NCBI RefSeq assembly: GCF_039233145.1
Contig: NZ_CP136419.1
Location: forward strand, 346,001-410,000
DNA length: 64,000 nt
Direction of reading: 5' to 3'
Origin: Moorella humiferrea
Lineage (GTDB): Bacteria; Bacillota; DSM-521; Neomoorellales; Neomoorellaceae
Under the pieces are notes generated by a model. That model saw only the letters and a program-made list of their open reading frames with translations. It was not told the origin of the DNA and did no database searches. Each line of letters opens with the position of its first letter. The first letter of the stretch is position 1. Shown piece by piece: positions 34,708-44,038 of this stretch. Position numbers and translations under genes: made by a program.

Positions 34708-35991
34708 ATGAGTATTTACCCCAGCAAAGGGAGGCTGATGAGTAGAGAGACCAAGAGGGAAATTGCTCTTCAGAGGGCGGCCGAGTTGAAGGCCAGGATT
34801 GTAGATTACCTGGACGCCAGGGCTTCCATCCCCAGCGGTTTCGAAGCGGCTGATGAAATTGAGGCCAACCGTCGGCGGATAATGGCATATTTCGGCGCTA
34901 CGGAAGACGACTGGCAGGACTGGCGCTGGCAGTTAAAGAACCGGGTTACCTCGGTGGCCGTCCTGGAGGAATTAATCCCCCTTACTGCAGCAGAGAAAGA
35001 AGCTATTTTGCGCGTCGAACGTACCTATCGCTGGGCCGTGTCGCCCTATTACCTGTCCTTAATGGGAAATGATCCCGAATGTCCCATTCGCCGCCAGGCT
35101 CTGCCGGGCGCGGCCGAGCTGGAGGATGAGGTAGGAGTTCTCGATCCCATGGACGAAGAGTTGACCTCACCGGCGCCGGCTATAACCCGTCGTTACCCCG
35201 ACCGGCTGATCATCAACGTCACCAACCAGTGCGCCATGTACTGCCGTCACTGTCAGCGCCGGCGTAACATCGGGGAGGTAGACCGCAGCCGCAGCCGCCG
35301 CGAGCTGGAACAGGCTATTGAATACATTCGCCGGAATGAAGAGATACGCGACGTCCTCATCACCGGCGGCGATGCCTTGATGTTGAGCGATGCTACCTTA
35401 GACTGGCTGTTAACGGAGCTGGACAACATTCCCCATGTGGAAATAAAGCGTTTAGGCACCCGGGTACCGGTCACCTTGCCCCAGCGTATCACGCCGGAAT
35501 TATGCCGGATACTGGCCAAGCACCCGCCTATCTACCTCAATACCCAGTTTAACCATCCCCGGGAGGTTACGCCGGCGGCGAAGGCTGCCTGCGACCGCTT
35601 GGTGCAGGCCGGGGTGGTCCTTGGGAACCAGGCGGTGCTGTTAAATGGCATCAACAACCATCCCTTTATAATGAAAAAACTCAATCAGGAACTGTTGAAG
35701 ATCCGAGTACGGCCCTATTATATCTTCCACGCCAAACCGGTCAAAGGCACGACCCATTTTATCACTACCATTGAAGAAGGCGTGGAGATAATGGAGCATT
35801 TGCGCGGCTATACTTCCGGTCTGGCCGTACCTACCTATATAATCAATGCCCCCCATGGGCTGGGCAAGACGCCCATTTTACCCCAGTACGTTTTGGCCCG
35901 TAATGAAGATCATGTCGTGCTGCGGACGTGGGAAAAACGCACCATCCTCTATCCCAATTTGGGCCGCAGGAATAAGCGAGCAGGAGCATAG
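34708..35991 (+). CDS. eam: Glutamate 2,3-aminomutase
   Basis: The 427-aa radical-SAM, PLP-dependent aminomutase has the cluster motif CAMYCRHCQRRRNIGE (CxxxCxxC). Lysine 2,3-aminomutase binds the substrate side chain with two aspartates 37 residues apart. Here those positions are Lys343 (FHAKPVKG) and Asn380 (IINAPHGLGK), also 37 apart. Lys and Asn at these sites are the described signature of glutamate 2,3-aminomutase, which makes beta-glutamate, a compatible solute. The CRHCQRRRN form also fits. The start is fixed by aaaggaggt, 7 bp before the ATG. A c-di-AMP riboswitch upstream fits an osmotic role. Product identity is inference from residues, strong but untested. Confidence 0.88.
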   Translation: MSIYPSKGRLMSRETKREIALQRAAELKARIVDYLDARASIPSGFEAADEIEANRRRIMAYFGATEDDWQDWRWQLKNRVTSVAVLEELIPLTAAEKEAILRVERTYRWAVSPYYLSLMGNDPECPIRRQALPGAAELEDEVGVLDPMDEELTSPAPAITRRYPDRLIINVTNQCAMYCRHCQRRRNIGEVDRSRSRRELEQAIEYIRRNEEIRDVLITGGDALMLSDATLDWLLTELDNIPHVEIKRLGTRVPVTLPQRITPELCRILAKHPPIYLNTQFNHPREVTPAAKAACDRLVQAGVVLGNQAVLLNGINNHPFIMKKLNQELLKIRVRPYYIFHAKPVKGTTHFITTIEEGVEIMEHLRGYTSGLAVPTYIINAPHGLGKTPILPQYVLARNEDHVVLRTWEKRTILYPNLGRRNKRAGA

Positions 35992-35998
35992 TAAAAAA

Positions 35999-36026
35999 GA
36001 GGCGCCGGTACTCGACCCGGCGCTTT
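35999..36026. terminator. Terminator between eam and motB, stronger for motB
   Basis: GCGCCGG/CCGGCGC stem with an 8-base loop. On the minus strand it is followed by TCTTTTTT, on the plus strand only by tttgcaatttt. Confidence 0.8.
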
Positions 36027-36032
36027 GCAATT

Positions 36033-36791
36033 TTATTGGTGGGGTTCGGTAACGTTGTAGGCCTCTTTTAAAATAACGATGTCGACGCGGCGGTTGCGGG
36101 CCATATTGGCTTCCCCGTCGTTGGGGGCTACCGGGCGGTACTCGCCGTAGCCCGTCGCTGAAAGGCGTTCGGGGTTAATGCCGGCGTCGTTTATCAGCAC
36201 TTTAACGACGCTGATGGCCCGGGCCGTCGACAGCTCCCAGTTGGAAGGATAGAGGTTGGTATGAATGGGCAGATTGTCGGTGTGGCCCTCGATCCGCAGG
36301 TAATTGGGCAAGCCGGCCAGGGCCCTGCCAATTTGGCGGAGCAGAGCGCGGGCCTCGGGGGTTAATTCGGCGGAGCCCCGGGGAAAGAGGATGGTATCAT
36401 ACATGCTGACAACCAGGCCCCGTTCCTGGTTGGTCAGGGTAATCTGATCCTGGAGGCCTTCCTGGGTTATGTATCGTTCCAGATTAGCCTTTACCCCGGC
36501 TAGTTCCGTTAATTCTTCGTTATTTTCTAGTCCAGTGCCGCTGTCCATGGCCGGCTCCGTACCGGCAACAAGGGACGGCAGGCCGCCTTCGGGAAAAATT
36601 CCAGACGCCGGCGCGCCGAGGAAGGCCTGGGCCAGGGAACTGGCCAGGGCGGCCATTTTCTGGGCGTTGAGGCTGCTGATGGAGTACATGACCACAAAAA
36701 AAATCATTAAAAGGGTTATGAGATCGGAATAAGTCAAAAGCCAACGTTCTTTATTGTCGTGTTTAACCTTTTCGCCGCCGCGCCTGGCCAC
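36033..36791 (-). CDS. motB: Flagellar motor stator protein MotB
   Basis: The 252-aa protein has a cytoplasmic basic start, one membrane helix with the proton-carrying Asp (TYSDLITLLMIFFVVMYSIS; Asp at about residue 23), a linker and a C-terminal OmpA-type peptidoglycan-binding domain (FPRGSAELTPEARALL, IEGHTDNLPI, NWELSTARAISVV, GYGEYRPVAPN). These are all the MotB hallmarks. It overlaps motA by 29 bp on the minus strand. No other flagellar gene is nearby. A PomB/MotS-type sodium stator is not excluded. Confidence 0.92.
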   Translation of the reverse strand: MARRGGEKVKHDNKERWLLTYSDLITLLMIFFVVMYSISSLNAQKMAALASSLAQAFLGAPASGIFPEGGLPSLVAGTEPAMDSGTGLENNEELTELAGVKANLERYITQEGLQDQITLTNQERGLVVSMYDTILFPRGSAELTPEARALLRQIGRALAGLPNYLRIEGHTDNLPIHTNLYPSNWELSTARAISVVKVLINDAGINPERLSATGYGEYRPVAPNDGEANMARNRRVDIVILKEAYNVTEPHQ

Positions 36792-37584
36792 CGGTCCCTT
36801 CCTCCTTTCCGCCGCTCCTTCCTAGGATTTTTTTCTGTACCTCCGGTGAAAGGAAGGCGAGAAGGGTGCTGCGGATGAGGGTGGGGTTGCGGCCGGCCTG
36901 CAGGGCCAGCACCCCTTCCAGGACCATTTCCTGGTAAATCCGCTCTTTACCGGCCTTGTTTTTGAGTTTGGCGGCCAGGGGCAGCCATAAAAGGTTGGCG
37001 GAAGAAACGCCGTAGAGGGTGGCGATAAAGGCCATAGCTATGGAAGGCCCCAGTTTATCCGGCGAGCTGATATTACTTAGGACGTGAACTAGACCCATGA
37101 CGGTGCCGATGATTCCCATGGTGGGCGCATAGCCGCCGGCGGCTTCAAAGATGCTGATGCCGGTGGCGTGGCGTTCTTCGGTGGCGTAAATATACTGTTC
37201 TAACACATTGCGAGTCTGTTCGGGATCGGTGCCGTCCACCACCAGCTGCAGGGCGGTACGCAGAAAGGAGTCGTCGATGGTTTCCAGCTCCTTTTCCAGG
37301 CGGACAAAGCCTTCCCTGCGGGCTAAAACGGCATAATTGACGATGGTATCGATAGCCTTGGGCAGATCAAAGGGCTTTTCCTTCAGGGCAATTTTTAGCA
37401 GACGGGGGACGTTCATAATCTCGTCGCGGCTGAAACCGATCATAGTGGCGCCGATGGTGCCCCCGAAAACGATCATGGCCGCCGTAACGGCCAGAAGGGC
37501 GCCGGGCTCGCCGCCTTCAAGGATAAAAGCGGCGATTAAGGAGCCGAAGCCGATAATCAATCCCAGGATGACGTTCAGATCCAA
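36763..37584 (-). CDS. motA: Flagellar motor stator protein MotA
   Basis: The 273-aa protein has four hydrophobic helices (ILGLIIGFGSLIAAFIL, ALLAVTAAMIVFGGTIGATM, YAPTMGIIGTVMGLVHVL, GPSIAMAFIATLYGVSSANL) and the cytoplasmic loop with KEKPFDLPKAIDTIVNYA and ARREGFVRLEKELE, whose charged residues touch FliG. I prefer the TTG start at 37584 because it follows aaaggtgg and gives LDLNVILGL, like other MotA starts; an ATG 33 bp upstream is possible. It forms the ion channel with MotB. Confidence 0.92.
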   Translation of the reverse strand: MDLNVILGLIIGFGSLIAAFILEGGEPGALLAVTAAMIVFGGTIGATMIGFSRDEIMNVPRLLKIALKEKPFDLPKAIDTIVNYAVLARREGFVRLEKELETIDDSFLRTALQLVVDGTDPEQTRNVLEQYIYATEERHATGISIFEAAGGYAPTMGIIGTVMGLVHVLSNISSPDKLGPSIAMAFIATLYGVSSANLLWLPLAAKLKNKAGKERIYQEMVLEGVLALQAGRNPTLIRSTLLAFLSPEVQKKILGRSGGKEEGTGGQARRRKG

Positions 37585-37752
37585 ACTGCTATACCACCTT
37601 TCTCCATATCCGTCCATAGTTTCCCAGGTTAACTAGCATAATTCGGCAAAAAACGAGAAACTCCTTGTTTATTGACCGTCAAATTTTCCTGTGGTAGGAT
37701 TAAGATTGGATTAAGTGTAAACCAATATAATTGTCAGGAAGGAAGATAAAGA

Positions 37753-38976
37753 TTGAATGATTTGTTAATCAGGCGCGCCCGGCTTATGGATGAGCCGGGA
37801 ACCGTCGATGTGGCCATCAAGGACGGCTACATCGTTGCCGCCGGGGGAGGAGTGGCCGGGTCCGCCCGGCAGATGATTGATGCGGCAGGCAGGCTTTTGA
37901 TACCTGCCTTTGTCGATGCCCACACCCACCTGGATAAGGCCTTGACGGCCTCGCGAGAAGGCGTCGCTTCCCTGGCGGAAGCCATTGAAGACTTCCAGCG
38001 GCGCAGCCGGAAGATGGAAAAAAACGATTTTCTTGACCGCGGCCGTCGGGTGTTGAAGATGGCCTTGAGCCACGGCACAACCGCCATGCGCGCCCACATC
38101 ACGGTAAGCGAAGCCCTGGGCCTCAGAGGGATAGAAGCGGCTTTAGAGCTTAAAAGAGAGTTTGCCGGCAAGGTCGAACTCCAGGTGTTCGCCATGGCCG
38201 GGGAGGGGGAGCCGGTACCGGCTTCGCCTTTGCAGGAACTTTTGGAAGAGGCCCTGCGCCTCGGCGCCGACGGTCTGGGGGGCGCTCCCTACCTTTCGGA
38301 GGGCATGCGTGAGTGGGTGGATTACATCTTTGCCCTGGCCGGGAAGTATAACGTCCCCATCGATCTCCACGTTGACGAAACCGATGCCCCAACGGTGGCA
38401 TCCCTGGAATATATAGCGGCCAAAACCGTCCAGACGGGGTACCAGGGGCGGGTGGTGGCTTCCCACTGCTGCGGTCTGGCGGCCGTGGACGACGCCAGGG
38501 CCGCTCAAGCCATCGCCGCCGTAAAGGATGCGGGCATCAGCGTCATTACTTTACCTTCCTGCGAGCTCTACCTGATGGGTCGCCAGGACAGGGGTCTGGT
38601 ACGGCGCGGCGTCACCAGGGTCGGGGAGCTGCAGGCGGCGGGGGTGAACGTCGCCTACGCTTCCGGCAACATTCGCGACGCCTTCCGTCCCTTTGGCAAT
38701 GCCGATATGCTGGAAGAAGCACTGATCACCGCCCAGGTGTTGCAGATGGGTACGCCCCTTGAATTGAAAAAGGTTCTGGAAATGGGCACCTACAATGCCG
38801 CCGCCGCCATTGGTCTTAATGATTACGGGATTAAAGCAGGTGGCCGCGCGGACCTGGTCCTGTTGGATGCAAGCAGTCCGGCGGAAGCCATCATCGGGCA
38901 GGTGGAGAAGGTTTGTGTCATCAAGGGCGGCCGGGTGGCCGCGCGTAACGACAAAAAAAGCGATATAATTATTTAA
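37753..38976 (+). CDS. Cytosine deaminase-like amidohydrolase
   Basis: The 407-aa metal-dependent hydrolase starts at TTG 37753 after aaggaag. Metal ligands are visible as DAHTHLDKAL (HxH), DLHVDETDAP and VVASHCCGLA, followed by SGNIRDAFRPFGNADMLEEA, which corresponds to the catalytic Asp region of CodA-type cytosine deaminases. The usual reaction is cytosine to uracil, but related enzymes act on isoguanine, creatinine or N-isopropylammelide. It stands alone between motA (divergent) and lgt. Purine and pyrimidine salvage genes elsewhere in the window fit the assignment. Confidence 0.75.
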   Translation: MNDLLIRRARLMDEPGTVDVAIKDGYIVAAGGGVAGSARQMIDAAGRLLIPAFVDAHTHLDKALTASREGVASLAEAIEDFQRRSRKMEKNDFLDRGRRVLKMALSHGTTAMRAHITVSEALGLRGIEAALELKREFAGKVELQVFAMAGEGEPVPASPLQELLEEALRLGADGLGGAPYLSEGMREWVDYIFALAGKYNVPIDLHVDETDAPTVASLEYIAAKTVQTGYQGRVVASHCCGLAAVDDARAAQAIAAVKDAGISVITLPSCELYLMGRQDRGLVRRGVTRVGELQAAGVNVAYASGNIRDAFRPFGNADMLEEALITAQVLQMGTPLELKKVLEMGTYNAAAAIGLNDYGIKAGGRADLVLLDASSPAEAIIGQVEKVCVIKGGRVAARNDKKSDIII

Positions 38977-39049
38977 TTCGCCGGTTGCCTTAAAAAACGG
39001 TACGGATTATACTAGTTGTGAGCCAATTATTAACAATGGAGGAATAAAC

Positions 39050-39820
39050 TTGTTAGTAGATCTTAATCCCATCGCCTTCCAGATAGGTCCCATAGCAGTG
39101 CGCTGGTACGGCATCTTCATGGCCCTTTCCTTCCTGGTAGGCTCCTGGTACCTTTACCGGGAGGGGATGCGGCGGGGGCTGGATGAAGATTTTCTCCTCA
39201 ATTTGGCCATAATTATCATCGTCTGCGGCGTCGTCGGCGCGCGTTTGATGTTCGTCCTGGCTAATTACCCCTCATGGTTTGTAACCGACCGCCTGCAAAT
39301 ACTGAAAATATATGAAGGAGGCCTCTCCTGGCACGGCGGTCTTCTGGGCGGCTTTTTAGGTGGATGGCTTTACGCCCGCTTTAAAAGGGTCGACGCCAAC
39401 CTGCTGGCGGATCTGGTGGTCCCCGGGCTGTCCTTCGGCTATTTTCTGGTACGCATTGCCAACATCTTTAACCAGGAGGTTTTAGGGCGGCCCACCGATT
39501 TTTGGTTCGGACGCTGGCCGGCCCAGGTCATCGGCTCGGCCATAGGCCTGCTTCTTCTAGCCCGCTATTTTTATGTCCAGAGTAAAAATCCTCCGCCCGG
39601 CTACCAGTTCTGGTCTTTCATTTTCTATCATCAGATACTGCGAGCCGTGGTTGAAGAAACGGTGCGGGACAATCCTCTGGATGTTTGGGGATATATCGTT
39701 CCCCACTGGGGCCTGGGTTTCTTTACCCTCACCCAGATTACCACACCTCCCATACTACTTTTAGCCTACTACTTCATGCGGCGTTCCCGACTGGCGGCGC
39801 GGGTGAGGTATCGCCGATAA
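39050..39820 (+). CDS. lgt: Prolipoprotein diacylglyceryl transferase
   Basis: The 256-aa membrane enzyme transfers diacylglycerol from phosphatidylglycerol to lipobox cysteines. Family motifs are VRWYGIFMALSFLVGSWYLY (near the N-terminus), YEGGLSWHGGLLGGFLGG, the phosphatidylglycerol-binding region FGYFLVRIANIFNQEVLGRP (RxxNFxNxE-like, with R, N and E kept) and FYHQILRAVVEETVR. It starts at TTG after aatggagg. It would modify the several lipoproteins of this window (PstS, BMP, ComEC-like). Confidence 0.95.
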   Translation: MLVDLNPIAFQIGPIAVRWYGIFMALSFLVGSWYLYREGMRRGLDEDFLLNLAIIIIVCGVVGARLMFVLANYPSWFVTDRLQILKIYEGGLSWHGGLLGGFLGGWLYARFKRVDANLLADLVVPGLSFGYFLVRIANIFNQEVLGRPTDFWFGRWPAQVIGSAIGLLLLARYFYVQSKNPPPGYQFWSFIFYHQILRAVVEETVRDNPLDVWGYIVPHWGLGFFTLTQITTPPILLLAYYFMRRSRLAARVRYRR

Positions 39821-39926
39821 GGACTTTAAAATTTTAAACAAGATATAACGCAGACTTTATTTGTCTTTAATCTGGGAGGGTTACAATAAAAATTGCCAAG
39901 AACAAATTACCAGGGAGGTAATGAAT

Positions 39927-40085
39927 ATGCGGCAAAAACTGGTAACCCTCCTCAAAGATTGCCTGTATGTGCTGGAAAAGGTGGTAGACGCCCCGTATGA
40001 GCTGCGGCAGATGCAGGAGCAGGTAGAACGAAAGATCGCCGAGATAAGGAAAGAGCAGCAAAGCGGGGGTAAAAAAGTTGCATAA
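39927..40085 (+). CDS. Small unrecognised protein, 52 aa
   Basis: It begins MRQKLVTLLKDCLYVLEKVV and is helical with a basic tail (KIAEIRKEQQSGGKKVA). No signal peptide or known motif is visible. The ribosome site gggaggt lies 8 bp before the ATG at 39927, and a terminator follows the stop, so it is probably a real single-gene unit. Function unknown. Confidence 0.6.
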   Translation: MRQKLVTLLKDCLYVLEKVVDAPYELRQMQEQVERKIAEIRKEQQSGGKKVA

Positions 40086-40096
40086 AAAAACATAAC

Positions 40097-40138
40097 GGCG
40101 GGGTCCGGCTTCAGAATGGGGACCCCGCCTTTCATTTT
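40097..40138 (+). terminator. Terminator after the 52-aa gene
   Basis: GGCGGGGTCC/GGACCCCGCC-type stem (10 bp) with a 13-base loop and tttcatttta tail. Confidence 0.75.
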
Positions 40139-40406
40139 ACCGGCCCCTCTTGAGCAGCATATCAATGAGGTCGGGAGCATGCTGTCGTCACCGTTGCCCC
40201 AGCCCAGGGCGGTATTACTTTTGGCACGGGCCATAAATCCGGCTTTCAACTTCCTGGCCAGGACCAGGAGCAAGGTGGGCGTAACCGGCATGCAGCTTAA
40301 TTTTTACTTCCCGGCATCTACGGTTTAGTAATTGTTGGGCCTTCTCGCGAAAAGCCTGCGTTTTTTCAAAAAGCTCGCGTGTCGAAGGGTTTTTATCTTC
40401 AGGTAG
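40139..40406 (-). other. Gene-like remnant on the minus strand before the truncated chemoreceptor
   Basis: No intact gene is present. From about 40410 down to a TAA at 40217-40215 one minus-strand frame reads as fairly normal protein (…TRELFEKTQAFREKAQQLL…) but lacks any start codon. A second short minus-strand frame ends plausibly as PDLIDMLLKRGR before 40138. This may be a frameshifted 3' end of a lost gene. I do not recognise it. The junction with receptor-coding DNA is near 40407. Confidence 0.3.
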
Positions 40407-42059
40407 CGAGAAACCCTGACCCTGGTAGGGGACGATGGTTCGATTATAGCGGCCACAGACAGAAATGATGGGGCCAGCCTGGCGGGTAGAGAAGAGGTAG
40501 AGCGGGCGTTAAAGGGGGAAACGGTTATCAAGGAAACGACCCCTGATGGGACAACTTTTCTTACTATAGCCGTACCCGTTAACCCTGACGGCGTGAAGAT
40601 AAAGGGTGTACTTCTGGGCGACTTTGCCCTTAAGACGCTGGAAGACGTGTTGAAGGGCGCGCATACTGATATATCTTCGGTCTACCTTTTAAACGGACAA
40701 GGGAAGTTATTGATCTCCGGCCAGGAGGTGGCAGATACCAGTTTTCAAACCTTTGCAGCTCGTGAAATTGCCGCCGGTAGAGGTGGGACGGGAAGGTACC
40801 GTGATTACAAGGGGCAGGAAGTGTTTGGCGCTTTTTTACCCCTGAAAGAAATCGGCTTGGGCGTGGTGGTAGAAAGAAAGGTAGCCGAAGCTATGGCGGC
40901 TGCCAAGGGTATAAGCATTTTTCTGGGGAGCGCGCTAGGTATAATTGCTATTTTTGCCTTCTTGCTGGCCAGAAGCCTGGCCGGCAGGCTGATGCGCCCC
41001 CTGGAAAACCTGGTGGAAGTTTCGAGCCGGGTAGCCAGAGGAGAATTAAATGTCGAGGTTGAAAGCAGGGGGCAAGACGAGATCGGCAGGCTCGGTGCTA
41101 CTTTTGCTCTGATGGTTGGGGGGTTAAAAGAGATTGTTAAGAAAATTAGCGACAGTGCCAGCGAGGTAACCGGTGTGGCACGGATGCTGGCTAGCGGCGC
41201 AGCGACGGTCCAAAAGGCAAGCGGTGAAGTAAGAGCGGCTCTGGCCGGGGTTGCAGCAGGTGCAGAGAAGCAGGCTGAAGGTGTAAACGTAGTTGTAGAG
41301 ACTTTAAATCAAATTGCCGCTGGCATGGAGCAGATTGCCGGCCGCGCCCTGGCCATAGCAGGGGAAGGTTCGCGGATGGGTGATATTGCTGCCCAGGGGG
41401 CGAGGAGCATGAACCAGGTAACCAGCCAGATGGATGCCATTCAGGCGCAGCAGGACAACCTGGGGCAATTTATCACCAGCCTGACGGGCAGGGTGGAAGA
41501 AATCAGCCATTTAGTCGGCGTGGTTGGCAGTATTGCCGAACAGACCAACCTCCTGGCTCTGAATGCCGCCATTGAAGCAGCACGGGCAGGAGAACTGGGC
41601 CGGGGTTTCGCCGTGGTGGCCGCAGAAGTAAAGAAGCTGGCCGAGGAAGCGGGGCAGGCAGCTCGGGATATTACGCGTAAGGTCCAGGTAATCCAGGAGG
41701 AATCTAGTAATACGGTAAATGCCATGGCGGCAGCCAGGCGGCAGGTGGAAATTGGTGGCAAGGTAGTGCGGCAGGCAGAAATTGATTTTACCAACATCCG
41801 TTCCGCCCTGGGAGGAGTCCTGCAGCAGGTAGAAGATATATCGGCTTCCATCCAGGAGATTTCGGCCGGCAGCCAGGAACTAAAGCAGGCAGTGCAAGAA
41901 ATAGCCGCCATCTCCCGGCAAACAGCCGGGTTAACTGCCGGCGTAATGGCGGCTCTGGAACATCAAGAAGAGGCTGTACGCCAGTTACATACTGAAACCA
42001 GTACCCTTGAGGAAATGTCCGCCGGGCTGCAGCAAGCGATAGCCTCCTTTAAAACCTGA
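40407..42059 (+). pseudogene. Methyl-accepting chemotaxis protein, 5'-truncated
   Basis: The frame opens after a TAG at 40404 and at once reads like a dCache sensor ([20 protein letters not shown], then [20 protein letters not shown]). The first membrane helix and first half of the sensor are missing. The rest is complete: second membrane helix ([20 protein letters not shown]), HAMP, and the signalling domain with the hairpin core [19 protein letters not shown]. The first usable start is GTG 40593, which would give a 488-aa protein anchored by one helix and carrying only part of the sensor. No ribosome site is convincing. It is probably a remnant, although a truncated receptor with altered signalling cannot be ruled out. 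Confidence 0.72.
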
Positions 42060-42107
42060 AATGGATTTAACTAATTTTAACCCGCAAGCTGGCTGTAAGG
42101 CTGACAA

Positions 42108-42183
42108 TTAACAAATATTTTACCTTATTTTTAAAACGGGACAACTTCGGCTTTACTCCATCTTAAACTCCCTTTGCTATGAT
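42108..42183 (+). promoter_or_regulatory. Pho-box array and promoter of the alkaline phosphatase gene
   Basis: Six hexamers sit at an exact 11-bp period: TTAACA (42108), TTTACC (42119), TTTAAA (42130), ACAACT (42141), TTTACT (42152) and TTAAAC (42163). A -10 TATGAT follows at 42178-42183, 15 bp from the start of the last repeat. PhoP of Bacillus binds TT(A/T/C)ACA repeats spaced 11 bp, so activation under phosphate starvation is expected. Confidence 0.8.
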
Positions 42184-42218
42184 ATAGGCACCAAATCTTA
42201 ACAGGGAGGTTTTTGTCA

Positions 42219-43868
42219 ATGCCCTTTTGCGGCCCACGGGTTACTCGTAGTTGTTACCAAAAATTGTTTTCCTTGGTCCTGGTAGTTACCTTGCTTGCTG
42301 CTGTTTTCCTGCCCCTGATGCCGGCTGAAGCAGCGGCAACGGCCAAAAACGTCATTATCCTGGTTGGGGACGGCATGGGTGCCAGCCATACGACCCTGGC
42401 CCGCTGGTACAAGGGTGGTCCCCTGGCCCTTGATGAGATGGTCAGCGGCGCGGTCCGTACTTATTCAGCGGAATCTCTTATAACCGACTCCGCCCCGGCA
42501 GCCACAGCCTTTGCCACCGGCTATAAGTCAAACGACAAATTTATCGGTATTGCCGCCGCTAGTGTTACCGTCCCGGGAGCGGCCTCCCTCAACGCCGGCG
42601 ACCAGTACAGGCCCCTGGCTACCGTTCTTGAGGGAGCCAAACTCCTGGGCAAAGCGACAGGTTTAGTTGCCACCTCCAACCTGCAGCATGCCACACCGGC
42701 AGCCTTCTCTTCCCACTGGCACAGCCGCAGTAATTACGAAGAAATTGGGAAACAGCAGGTTTACGAACAGATAGATGTTGCTTTTGGTGGCGGTAAAAAG
42801 TACCTTTTACCTAAAGAGCAGGGCGGTACACGCAAAGATGGTTTAAACTTGTTAGATGAGCTGAAAAATATGGGTTACACCATTGTCAGCAATACCCAGG
42901 AACTCCTACAAACTAAGGCCTCTAAGGTGTGGGGCCTCTTTGCCGACGATGCCATGGCCTATGACTTTGACCGCGACCCGGCTAAAGAGCCCAGCCTGGC
43001 GCAGATGACCCGCAAGGCAATCGAAATTTTGTCCCAGGATCCCGACGGTTTCTTCCTATTTGTTGAAGGGAGTGAAATCGACTGGGCCTCCCATGCCAAT
43101 GATCCTGTAGGCGTCATCAGCGAAACCCTGGCCTTTGATGCCGCCGTGAAGGAAGCTCTGGACTTTGCCAAAAAAGACGGCCAGACCCTGGTGGTGGCCT
43201 TTACCGACCACGGTAACGGCGGGATGAGTATTGGTAATAAAGCCAGCGATAATACCTATTCCAAGCTCAGCTTTGAGCAGGTCATCGAACCCCTGCGTAA
43301 AGCCCGCCTGACTGGCCAGGGAGTGGAGGCCAGGCTGAATGCCGACCGGAGCAATATTGTGGAAGTCATGGCCCGGTATTACGGGATAAGTGATCTAACA
43401 GAAGAAGAGATTGCTGCCATCCGCCAGGCGAAGCCCGGTTCTTTGAACTACGTAATCGGCCCTATGATCAGCAAGAGGGCCTATATCGGGTGGACTACCA
43501 ATGGCCATACCGGCGAAGATGTCTTCCTCTACTCCTACGGGCCGGGGAAATTAACCGGTACGGTTGAAAACGCAGAAATCGGCCGGAAAGTGGCCGCAGC
43601 CATGGGGCTGGATCTAACCTGGCTGAACAAAGAATTATTCATACCGGTGCGCCAGGCCTTTAAAGATGCCGCCATTACCTGGGACAACAGCAACCCCAAC
43701 CTGCCCAAAGTAATAATTGAGAGGGGCGGGAAAAGGGCCGAGTTGCCGGTAGGAACGAACCTGATGCTCATTAATGGCCAGAAGCATTACCTGCCGGGGG
43801 TGATAGTTTATAGTGAGCCGAAAGGCGTTACCTATGTCCCCAGGGCGGCAACGGAACTGTTAAACTAG
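42219..43868 (+). CDS. phoA: Alkaline phosphatase, PhoA family
   Basis: The 549-aa exported enzyme has a signal peptide (LFSLVLVVTLLAAVFLPLMP followed by AEAAA), then the first metal site KNVIILVGDGMGASH, the nucleophile Ser in TDSAPAATAFATG, LVATSNLQHATPAAF, FFLFVEGSEIDWASHAND and FTDHGNGG, together supplying the Zn and Mg ligands. The C-terminal 100 residues (after VIIERGGKRAELPVG) look like a copper-amine-oxidase-N-like wall-associated domain. I choose ATG 42219 at proper distance from agggagg. It releases phosphate from organic esters, under Pho control. Confidence 0.92.
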   Translation: MPFCGPRVTRSCYQKLFSLVLVVTLLAAVFLPLMPAEAAATAKNVIILVGDGMGASHTTLARWYKGGPLALDEMVSGAVRTYSAESLITDSAPAATAFATGYKSNDKFIGIAAASVTVPGAASLNAGDQYRPLATVLEGAKLLGKATGLVATSNLQHATPAAFSSHWHSRSNYEEIGKQQVYEQIDVAFGGGKKYLLPKEQGGTRKDGLNLLDELKNMGYTIVSNTQELLQTKASKVWGLFADDAMAYDFDRDPAKEPSLAQMTRKAIEILSQDPDGFFLFVEGSEIDWASHANDPVGVISETLAFDAAVKEALDFAKKDGQTLVVAFTDHGNGGMSIGNKASDNTYSKLSFEQVIEPLRKARLTGQGVEARLNADRSNIVEVMARYYGISDLTEEEIAAIRQAKPGSLNYVIGPMISKRAYIGWTTNGHTGEDVFLYSYGPGKLTGTVENAEIGRKVAAAMGLDLTWLNKELFIPVRQAFKDAAITWDNSNPNLPKVIIERGGKRAELPVGTNLMLINGQKHYLPGVIVYSEPKGVTYVPRAATELLN

Positions 43869-43887
43869 AATTTCCCGAGATAATACG

Positions 43888-43919
43888 GCCGGGGTTATAT
43901 TTGCCCCGGCTTTTAATTT
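43888..43919 (+). terminator. Terminator after phoA
   Basis: GCCGGGG/CCCCGGC stem, 9-base loop, then TTTTAATTT. Confidence 0.85.
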
Positions 43920-43951
43920 GAGCTTCCAGCTGGTGCCGTTCAGAAGGACTT

Positions 43952-44005
43952 TTAACGAAATTTTAAGTCAAAACCAACGTTACTTTAACCCTGAGATTGT
44001 ACAAT
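43952..44005 (+). promoter_or_regulatory. Pho-box array and promoter of the response regulator gene
   Basis: TTAACG (43952), TTAAGT (43963), CCAACG (43974) and TTAACC (43985) at 11-bp steps, then -10 TACAAT at 44000-44005. The step from last repeat to -10 is 15 bp, as at the other Pho promoters here. This suggests autoregulation. Confidence 0.8.
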
Positions 44006-44038
44006 TTTCTTAAAAGCACTGGTAGCGAGGGGATATTA

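Noticed and set aside
40116-40328. Plus-strand 70-codon frame after the 52-aa gene
   Set aside because: It starts inside the terminator stem, has no ribosome site and resembles no protein.
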